Below, in pieces: positions 1-5,067 of a DNA stretch of 7,835 bases. Position 1 is the first letter of the stretch, and every line of letters begins with the position of its first letter. The notes beneath the pieces were generated by a model, which saw only the letters and a program-made list of their open reading frames with translations, searched no databases and had not been told where the DNA came from. The position numbers were made by a program, and so were the translations under genes. This stretch comes from an uncultured Eubacteriales bacterium (lineage in GTDB: Bacteria > Bacillota > Clostridia > Oscillospirales > Ruminococcaceae), in assembly GCA_902493155.1 (NCBI GenBank), contig CABUOE010000106.1:1-7835 (forward strand), given 5' to 3'.

Positions 1-1358
1 ATATTGGGGAGCTCCAACGTTTCCGATTCCCAGGAGGAGCCGGCCTTTGCCCGATGGCTTTCCCGGGCCCTTTCCCGCTGTTCCCGCATGTATTCCTCGA
101 ACTCTTCCACGTCGACGGTAAACCCTTTTTCCGCCACGATTTCCTGGGTCAGGTCGATGGGGAATCCATAGGTATCGTAAAGCTTAAAAGCCTCGGCACC
201 GGAAAGGGTCCGAATTTCGTCGGTAGAAGCTTTGTCGATGAGCTGCATCAGCATGTCCATACCTTTGCCGATGGTGTTGTTGAAGGCTTCTTCTTCGTTT
301 TTAACCACTTTTTTAATGTAAGCTGCTTTCTCCACCAACTCCGGATAAGCGGTTCTATTTTCCTGAACGACGGTATCCACGACTTTATAAAGGAAGGGCT
401 CGTGGACATTTAACAGCCTTCCGTGGCGGGCGGCCCGGCGCAGCAGGCGGCGCAGCACGTAGCCTCTGCCCTCATTGGAGGGGGAAACGCCATCGGCGAT
501 CATGAAGGTGGTGCTGCGGATATGGTCGGTGATAACACGGAGGGAGACGTCGTTTTTTTCATTGTCTCCATAAGTCACATGAGCAATTTCCGAGATGTGT
601 TTCATAATATTCTGGACGGTATCCACCTCAAACAGGTTATCAACCCCCTGCATAATACAGGCCAACCGCTCCAGCCCCATACCGGTATCGATGTTGGGTT
701 TGGCCATTCTTTCGTAATGGCCGTTTCCGTCGTGATCAAACTGGCTGAAGACCAGATTCCAAAACTCGACGAACCGGTCGCATTCGCAGCCGACCTTACA
801 GTCAGGAGAGCCGCAGCCATGTTCCGGTCCCCGATCGAAGTAGATTTCAGAACATGGGCCGCAGGGGCCGCTTCCGTGCTCCCAGAAATTGTCCTCTTTG
901 CCCAGGCGGACGATGCGCTCAGGGGGGATGCCGATTTTTTTAGTCCAGACGTCAAAGGTCTCGTCGTCTTCCTCGTAAATCGAGATCCACAGTTTGTCTT
1001 CGGGAAGCTCCAAGACCTTTGTAATAAATTCCCACGCCCAAGCAGTCGCCTCATCTTTAAAGTAGTCCCCGAAGGAGAAATTGCCCAGCATCTCAAAATA
1101 GGTGCCGTGGCGGGCGGTCTTGCCCACTCGCTCGATATCAGGGGTACGGATACATTTCTGACAGGTGGTCACCCTGGTGTTGGGAGGGGTCGCTTGACCG
1201 AGAAAATACTTTTTCAGCGGCGCCATGCCGGAGTTGATGAGCAGAAGGCTCTTGTCCCCCTGAGGAATCAGAGGAAAGCTGGGAAGACGGGTGTGCCCTT
1301 TGCTTTCAAAAAAGGACAAAAACATCTCCCGCAGGTCGTTTAAGCCGGTCCATTTCAT
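1..1358 (-). CDS. alaS: Alanyl-tRNA synthetase, N-terminal half (partial, cut by left edge)
   Basis: Cytoplasmic class II aminoacyl-tRNA synthetase that activates alanine with ATP and charges tRNA-Ala. The visible 452 codons are open without interruption and begin MKWTGLNDLREMF, the usual AlaS opening. Residues about 79-101 carry the class II motif 2 region (ARHGTYFEMLGNFSFGDYF), residues 164-171 the AlaS-typical GPCGPCSE, and residues 226-231 motif 3 (GMGLER). A Cys-rich insert (C182, C187, C191, C193) lies between them. AlaS is normally about 870-880 residues, so the editing domain (HxxxH) and C-Ala domain lie outside the window. The ATG at 1358 is preceded by GGAAAGGA (1368-1375) at nine bases spacing. 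Expression is controlled by the T-box leader just upstream. Identity is essentially certain. Confidence 0.98.
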   Translation of the reverse strand, partial: MKWTGLNDLREMFLSFFESKGHTRLPSFPLIPQGDKSLLLINSGMAPLKKYFLGQATPPNTRVTTCQKCIRTPDIERVGKTARHGTYFEMLGNFSFGDYFKDEATAWAWEFITKVLELPEDKLWISIYEEDDETFDVWTKKIGIPPERIVRLGKEDNFWEHGSGPCGPCSEIYFDRGPEHGCGSPDCKVGCECDRFVEFWNLVFSQFDHDGNGHYERMAKPNIDTGMGLERLACIMQGVDNLFEVDTVQNIMKHISEIAHVTYGDNEKNDVSLRVITDHIRSTTFMIADGVSPSNEGRGYVLRRLLRRAARHGRLLNVHEPFLYKVVDTVVQENRTAYPELVEKAAYIKKVVKNEEEAFNNTIGKGMDMLMQLIDKASTDEIRTLSGAEAFKLYDTYGFPIDLTQEIVAEKGFTVDVEEFEEYMREQRERARESHRAKAGSSWESETLELPN

Positions 1359-1367
1359 TGGAATACA

Positions 1368-1375
1368 TCCTTTCC
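1368..1375 (-). promoter_or_regulatory. Ribosome binding site of alaS
   Basis: GGAAAGGA on the minus strand, nine bases before the ATG at 1358. It fixes the alaS start and lies downstream of the T-box terminator, so it is transcribed only on read-through. Confidence 0.8.
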
Positions 1376-1456
1376 ATTTTTTGTTTTGGTGTTATAAAAG
1401 CTGTCGTCAGCGGATAACCGAAAAGATTTGCAGAAAAAGATAAAACTGATTTTTTA

Positions 1457-1683
1457 CAAAATAAAAAGCTTCGCCCCATTTATTGGGGCGAAGCACTGCT
1501 CCGCGGTACCACCCAAATTGCAGGAATATCCTGCCGCTTGAATTCCCTTAACGCGGGGTACGCCGCTTATTAGGCGGAGCTCCGAGACGGCCTGCAAGGT
1601 TGTTTGACGGAAACATTTCACCAAAATTGTTCCCTCTCTTGGAAAAACGAAGCCTTGCTTCTTCTCTTCATCGCTTTTCTTTA
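1457..1683 (-). ncRNA. T-box riboswitch (tRNA-Ala responsive) leader of alaS
   Basis: Leader RNA that senses uncharged tRNA-Ala and switches between terminator and antiterminator. Read on the minus strand: GATGAAGAG opens Stem I. GCAAGG (1653-1658) pairs with CCTTGC (1594-1599) above the specifier loop. The distal arm has AGAGAG (1634-1639) and GGTG (1619-1622). The 3' side of the loop reads AG-GCC-GTCTCGGAGC, giving a GCC alanine specifier at 1589-1591, followed by the CTCGGAGC half of the GA/K-turn motif. A Stem III-like hairpin (1520-1534, six pairs) precedes the T-box core GGGTGGTACCGCG (1502-1514). The variable base of UGGN is U, matching discriminator A73 and CCA of tRNA-Ala. T-box and terminator are unambiguous; the exact specifier position is inferred from the flanking stem. 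Confidence 0.95.
1458..1494 (-). terminator. T-box intrinsic terminator upstream of alaS
   Basis: Eleven-pair GC-rich stem (1484-1494 with 1468-1478), five-base loop at 1479-1483, followed on the minus strand by TTTTTATTTT. In the antiterminated state the 5' half (CCCAA at its inner end) can pair with TTGGG just before the T-box bulge, so the two folds are mutually exclusive. Confidence 0.93.
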
Positions 1684-1689
1684 CCTTTT

Positions 1690-1718
1690 AGTATAGCAAA
1701 AAGCTTTGGTGCTGTCAA
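1690..1718 (-). promoter_or_regulatory. SigA promoter of alaS leader
   Basis: TTGACA (-35, 1713-1718) and TATACT (-10, 1690-1695) with exactly 17 bases between them on the minus strand. The expected transcription start is near 1682-1684, just before the first T-box stem, which gives a leader of about 325 nt. Confidence 0.9.
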
Positions 1719-1799
1719 TACCTGAACGACGTATTCACACGGGGGTTAGAGGGCGATTTTATGCCCGGAAATTAAGCCACTTTTGTAAAAATATTGTCA
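1719..1799. other. Spacer between two divergent promoters
   Basis: About 80 bases separate the -35 boxes of the alaS leader and the ABC operon. I see no gene here. A small four-pair repeat GGGC...GCCC (1751-1766) is present and is too weak to call. Any regulator acting on both promoters would be expected to bind here, but no clear operator palindrome is visible. Confidence 0.4.
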
Positions 1800-1828
1800 T
1801 TGACACAGGGCTGGTACAAGGATATAAT
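1800..1828 (+). promoter_or_regulatory. Consensus SigA promoter of the ABC transporter operon
   Basis: TTGACA (1800-1805) and TATAAT (1823-1828) with a 17-base spacer: a perfect match in both boxes. The transcription start is expected near 1835, leaving a leader of about 80 nt before the ATG at 1916. Such a promoter is intrinsically strong, so if the operon is regulated, a repressor or leader control would be needed. Confidence 0.9.
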
Positions 1829-1915
1829 AGTGAAACATTAAAATAGCAGATTTTGGAGGTCCACGGCGGTTCTTCAGAATCAGTGTGGCTCATTTTAAAG
1901 GGGATTTAGGAGATT

Positions 1916-2977
1916 ATGAGGAAAAAGTGGAAAAGGGTTTTGTCTTTGGCTATGGCGGGGGCGCTTTCTTTGCTGATGGTTGCCGGGTGCGGACAAAACG
2001 GGGAACAATCGGAGCCGTCCGGTGAGCCTTCCAGCAGTGACGTATCGCCTACGCCGATGGCGGTGGATGATACCATTGTGAGGGTTGCTGCCTTGAAAGG
2101 GCCGACAGGTTTAGGCATGCTGAAGCTTATGGCGAACAGTGACGCTTCCCAGACTTCAGGGGGTACTTCCTCCTATCAACAGAAGTACCGTTTTCAGTTG
2201 GTTGGACAGCCGGATGAAATCGTCAGCAAATTGTCCACAAAAGAGTTGGATATTGCTGCCGTCCCGACCAATTTGGCAGCATCTTTATACAATAAGACAA
2301 ATGGAGAAATAAAAATACTTGCGGTAAATACTCTAGGCGTTCTGTATGTGGTGCAGAAAGGAGAATCTGTAACCTCTATTCAGGATTTGAAGGGAAAAAC
2401 GATTATCGCCAGCGGCAAGGGTACTACTGCTCAGTATGTACTGGAGTACGTCCTGGAGAAAAACGGCATCGACCCGGAAAACGATGTAACCATCGACTAC
2501 AAAACTGAACACAGCGAAGCCGCGGCGGCACTGGCTGCAGCAGATCATGCAGTTGCGGTACTCCCCCAGCCTTTTGTCACTTCGGTGTCAATGAAGGACA
2601 GCAGTATTTCCATCGCTCTGGATTTGAACAAAGAATGGGAAAATGTCTCCGGCAACAAGCTGGTCATGGGGGCGATTGTCGCCCGGACTGAGTTTTTGGA
2701 AGAGCACAAAGGTTTGGTGGATGAATTTTTAAGCGAATACCAGGTGTCGACGGAGTATGCCAACACCAATCCTGACCGAACAGCCGACCTTTCTGAAACC
2801 TATGATTTGATGCCGGCGGCAATTGCAGAAAAAGCAATTCCTCACTGTAACATTGTTTATATTGACGGAGAGGAAATGAAAACCGACATCCATGCATTTT
2901 TACAGGTGCTGTATGACTTTGAGCCAAAGTCTATAGGAGGAACGGTGCCCGATGAAAACTTTTACTACCAAAAATAA
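1916..2977 (+). CDS. ABC transporter substrate-binding lipoprotein, NitT/TauT (SsuA/ThiY-like) family
   Basis: Extracytoplasmic solute-binding protein that would hand its ligand to the permease encoded next. The 353-residue product has a lipoprotein signal: KK..KR at residues 3-7, a hydrophobic stretch to residue 23, and lipobox V-A-G-C with Cys25 as the lipidated residue. A Ser/Glu/Pro-rich linker follows (about 26-50), then a periplasmic-binding-protein-like type II fold. Recognisable blocks are ALKGPTGLGMLKLM, a DIAAVPTNLA block, a DLKGKTIIASGKGT block and LPQPFVTS. These resemble clostridial proteins of COG0715 type. AGGAG sits at 1908-1912, only three bases from the ATG; the lipoprotein signal supports this start. 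The gene overlaps the permease gene by 26 bases. The ligand is not deducible: nitrate, sulfonate, a thiamine precursor or another small molecule are all possible. Confidence 0.92.
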   Translation: MRKKWKRVLSLAMAGALSLLMVAGCGQNGEQSEPSGEPSSSDVSPTPMAVDDTIVRVAALKGPTGLGMLKLMANSDASQTSGGTSSYQQKYRFQLVGQPDEIVSKLSTKELDIAAVPTNLAASLYNKTNGEIKILAVNTLGVLYVVQKGESVTSIQDLKGKTIIASGKGTTAQYVLEYVLEKNGIDPENDVTIDYKTEHSEAAAALAAADHAVAVLPQPFVTSVSMKDSSISIALDLNKEWENVSGNKLVMGAIVARTEFLEEHKGLVDEFLSEYQVSTEYANTNPDRTADLSETYDLMPAAIAEKAIPHCNIVYIDGEEMKTDIHAFLQVLYDFEPKSIGGTVPDENFYYQK

Positions 2978-3791
2978 AAACCCGATTTTCCGGGCGCAGT
3001 CAAAGATTGCGGGCGGGGGGACAGACGGACACCGCCCCGGGATCTTGTTGTTTCACAATAAAAAAATATCGTCTGGACTTTTGATGACACTTGCCATACT
3101 GTTTTGGATTGCAGTATGGCAGGTGCTTTCCGTTTTTTTGGATAATTCCTTACTAATCGCCTCTCCGCTGGCAGTGGTAAAACGGATTGCTGAATTGGCG
3201 GCAACGGTACCGTTTTGGGCCTCTATTGGAGTTTCTCTCGGCCGGATTTTAGTGGGGTATGCCATTGGTGCAGCCGCAGGGCTTATGTTTGGTGTGTTGG
3301 GAACCAAATTTTTCCCAATCCATGTACTGCTTTCTCCCCTCATGGCGGTAATAAAATCCGCTCCGGTAACTTCTTTTATCATTTTGGCGCTGGTGTGGAT
3401 CAAATCTTATGAGTTGTCGGCTTTTATCGCCTTTTTGATGGTATTCCCAATGGTTTATTCCAGCACCATGGAGGGAATCCGCTCCGTTGATCCCAAGCTT
3501 CTGGAGGTGGCCAAGGTCTACGGATTTCCGGCCCGGAAGACGGTAAAACTCGTATATATCCCAGCACTCCGGCCCTTTTTGCTCTCTTCCCTGTCTACTG
3601 CTATCGGTTTTGCCTGGAAGGCGGGTATTACAGGGGAAATTTTTGCCCTACCCAAACCTGCTATTGGTACCATGCTTTACAATGCTAAAATTTATCTGGA
3701 GACGCTGGACGTTTTCTGTTGGACAGTGGTGATTATCGGATTGAGCCTGCTGATTGAGGCGCTTGTGAAAAGCCTTGTCCGCAAAATATGA
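2952..3791 (+). CDS. ABC transporter permease, NitT/TauT (SsuC/TauC-like) family
   Basis: Inner-membrane channel subunit, 279 residues, with the BPD_transp_1 type fold. The first membrane span is at about residues 41-63, further hydrophobic segments lie near 90-115, 123-149 and 153-170, and the last is near 253-272. The cytoplasmic EAA loop that contacts the ATPase is clear at residues 185-208 (EVAKVYGFPARKT...IPALRP, with the conserved Gly191). The start lies inside the binding-protein gene. AGGAGG at 2935-2940 stands 11 bases from the ATG, a long spacing. The first 40 residues are hydrophilic and look like an extension relative to the family; a later start (for example Met45 at 3084) is possible but lacks a good ribosome site. 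Transport direction is inferred to be import from the binding-protein partner. Confidence 0.92.
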   Translation: MKTFTTKNKNPIFRAQSKIAGGGTDGHRPGILLFHNKKISSGLLMTLAILFWIAVWQVLSVFLDNSLLIASPLAVVKRIAELAATVPFWASIGVSLGRILVGYAIGAAAGLMFGVLGTKFFPIHVLLSPLMAVIKSAPVTSFIILALVWIKSYELSAFIAFLMVFPMVYSSTMEGIRSVDPKLLEVAKVYGFPARKTVKLVYIPALRPFLLSSLSTAIGFAWKAGITGEIFALPKPAIGTMLYNAKIYLETLDVFCWTVVIIGLSLLIEALVKSLVRKI

Positions 3792-3797
3792 GATGTG

Positions 3798-3804
3798 AGA
3801 GGAG
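3798..3804 (+). promoter_or_regulatory. Ribosome binding site choosing the ATPase start
   Basis: AGAGGAG, five bases before ATG 3810. It argues for 3810 over the in-frame GTG at 3795, which has no such site and whose extra residues (VRGVS) overlap the Shine-Dalgarno sequence. Confidence 0.8.
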
Positions 3805-3809
3805 TCTCT

Positions 3810-4364
3810 ATGCCTATAAAATGCGAAAACCTAACTAAAAAATACGACGGGAAACTGGTTTTAGATCGTTGGACCGCGACGATATCGGATACCGGCGTCA
3901 CGGCGATTATGGGACCGTCCGGCATCGGAAAGACCACCCTTTTTCGCCTGCTGGCCGGTCTGGAAAAAGCAGATGACGGCCGAATTACCGGCTTGAGCGG
4001 GAAAAAGCTCTCGGTGGTATTTCAGGAAGACCGGTTGTTTCCCCAGCTGACGGTGCTTAAAAATTTACAGGTTGCTGGTGACGGCGCCGAGAAGTGGCTC
4101 AGCCGGCTGGGTCTCTCGGAAGCTGCCCAGCAATACCCCGAGGAATTGAGCGGCGGCATGAAGCGCCGGGCATCCATTGGGCGTGCGCTTTGTTATAACG
4201 GCGATATATTCTTGCTGGACGAACCGTTTCAAGGACTGGATGACTCCATCAAAAAGGACGTCATGGATATCCTATTGGAGTTAAAGGCGCAAAAAACCAT
4301 TCTTTTAATTACCCACGACCAAAGAGAGGCAGACTATTTGGCGGATTACATTTTGCGTTTTTAA
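3810..4364 (+). CDS. ABC transporter ATP-binding protein, compact NitT/TauT (SsuB/TauB-like) type
   Basis: Cytoplasmic ATPase that powers the importer. All motor motifs are present in 184 residues: Walker A GPSGIGKTT (35-43), Q-loop Gln72 in VVFQEDRLFP, ABC signature LSGGMKRR (113-120), Walker B IFLLDE with catalytic Glu138, D-loop GLD (142-144) and switch His169 in THD. Typical SsuB/TauB proteins are about 240-260 residues. This one stops about 15 residues after the switch His and has a shortened segment between Q-loop and signature, so it is close to the minimal nucleotide-binding domain. Nothing suggests it is broken. It lies 18 bases after the permease stop and is surely cotranscribed with it. 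Its stop codon overlaps that of the opposite-strand gene at 4361. Confidence 0.95.
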   Translation: MPIKCENLTKKYDGKLVLDRWTATISDTGVTAIMGPSGIGKTTLFRLLAGLEKADDGRITGLSGKKLSVVFQEDRLFPQLTVLKNLQVAGDGAEKWLSRLGLSEAAQQYPEELSGGMKRRASIGRALCYNGDIFLLDEPFQGLDDSIKKDVMDILLELKAQKTILLITHDQREADYLADYILRF

Positions 4365-4678
4365 GAAGCGTAATCCTCGAGAATCCGTTGCAGTTCGCTT
4401 TCGTTGCGGATGGGGATGCCTTCCTCTAACGCCGCTTGATCGTAGGGAGGCAGCAATGCGGGGGAAAGATCGACGACCTGAAAAGGTGTTTTTTCGTTGT
4501 TCCGAAAGACTCCAATTTTTCCGTTGTACTCCTGCACCATGTATGGGTAGGACTGGGCCCCGTAGTTATAATCCACCGGATTGGTAAGATTTTTTAGAAA
4601 GCTGAGAAAGACAAAAAACAGGGCGACCACCAAGACAGACGCCGACACGACGATACAGGTGACGGTTTTCTTTTTCAT
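4361..4678 (-). CDS. Small single-span membrane protein, possible BofC C-terminal-like domain
   Basis: 105 residues. Residues 1-6 start with MKKK, residues about 7-29 form one membrane span, and the rest (about 30-105) should be on the outer face if the positive-inside rule holds. The outer part contains YMVQEYNGKIGVF and ends with an acidic helix-like segment (ESELQRILEDYAS). This pattern resembles clostridial proteins annotated with the BofC C-terminal domain, a domain first known from a Bacillus sporulation checkpoint protein. That link comes from memory of the pattern and is tentative; the real role is unknown. The ATG at 4678 has AGAAAGGA (4690-4697) 11 bases upstream. The gene converges on the ABC operon and their stop codons overlap. 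It appears monocistronic. Confidence 0.8.
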   Translation of the reverse strand: MKKKTVTCIVVSASVLVVALFFVFLSFLKNLTNPVDYNYGAQSYPYMVQEYNGKIGVFRNNEKTPFQVVDLSPALLPPYDQAALEEGIPIRNESELQRILEDYAS

Positions 4679-4750
4679 AAAACCATTGTCCTTTCTGAAA
4701 ATAATATGCGGAACAGTCCTTTTGTGAATCTTTCAAGCTGGTTGAGTCGT

Positions 4751-4756
4751 ATTATA
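4751..4756 (-). promoter_or_regulatory. Possible -10 box for the small membrane protein gene
   Basis: A perfect TATAAT on the minus strand about 73 bases before the ATG at 4678. No acceptable -35 box lies 16-18 bases upstream (the sequence there is close to GCAGTT), so this promoter would be weak, activator-dependent or not real. Confidence 0.3.
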
Positions 4757-4804
4757 AGCAACAGCCTATCAAAACTGCTGAATCGATGGGGTGGTATTTT
4801 TTGA

Positions 4805-4863
4805 TTGCCATATTCTTTTTTAATGAAAAAGGTGACAGGTGTATTTTGCACCAAATATGGCAA
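4805..4863. repeat. Structured inverted repeat in divergent intergenic region
   Basis: Perfect ten-base inverted repeat TTGCCATATT (4805-4814) / AATATGGCAA (4854-4863). The 39 bases inside can form two more hairpins: 4815-4831 (six pairs, T-rich arm against A-rich arm) and 4838-4852 (GGTG...CACC, extendable by one wobble and one A-T pair). As RNA this would be a three-way junction; as DNA it could be an operator or a small mobile-element remnant. It lies upstream of both flanking promoters, so no known transcript includes it. The surrounding intergenic gap 4679-5067 otherwise holds only the promoters and leaders listed. Confidence 0.55.
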
Positions 4864-4889
4864 AAATATACAGACTGGATTTTGGGGAC

Positions 4890-4918
4890 TTAACATTTAA
4901 ATGGGCTTGTGGTATAAT
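4890..4918 (+). promoter_or_regulatory. SigA promoter with extended -10 for the PBP gene
   Basis: TTAACA (-35, 4890-4895), a 17-base spacer and TATAAT (4913-4918), with a TG one base upstream of the -10 (4910-4911) making an extended -10. The start point is expected near 4925, which gives a leader of about 143 nt before the TTG at 5068. Confidence 0.85.
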
Positions 4919-5053
4919 ATCCACATGATGAATTCCTGCATTTTCACCATTAGGCACTCGTTGCCTTTTAACAGGAGATTTATACGGATATTAGGGCCAC
5001 AAACAAGACATTTATACCTTATGTTATGATTTTTACGACAGAAAGGTTTTTCA

Positions 5054-5060
5054 AAGGGGG
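5054..5060 (+). promoter_or_regulatory. Ribosome binding site supporting the TTG start of the PBP
   Basis: AAGGGGG, seven bases before TTG 5068. An in-frame TAA at 5062-5064 rules out any earlier start, and the next in-frame ATG (codon 26) would fall at the edge of the membrane anchor, so TTG is the start. Confidence 0.85.
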
Positions 5061-5067
5061 CTAATTT

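Noticed and set aside
54..1343. Two long plus-strand open frames (54-413 and 423-1343)
   Set aside because: They are antisense to alaS, whose minus-strand frame matches AlaS motifs throughout; they have no convincing ribosome sites and no recognisable domains.
1741..1799. Operator palindrome between the divergent promoters
   Set aside because: Only a four-pair GGGC/GCCC repeat was found; this is expected by chance.
1829..1915. TPP or guanidine riboswitch in front of the ABC operon
   Set aside because: NitT/TauT-type importers are sometimes under such control, but I do not see the CTGAGA thi-box elements, the paired ACGR-loop hairpins of guanidine-II, or the ykkC core; the leader is also too short for TPP or guanidine-I.
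3795..3809. GTG start for the ATPase gene
   Set aside because: No ribosome site precedes it; AGAGGAG lies inside the extra codons and is well spaced for ATG 3810, and the family normally begins close to that Met.
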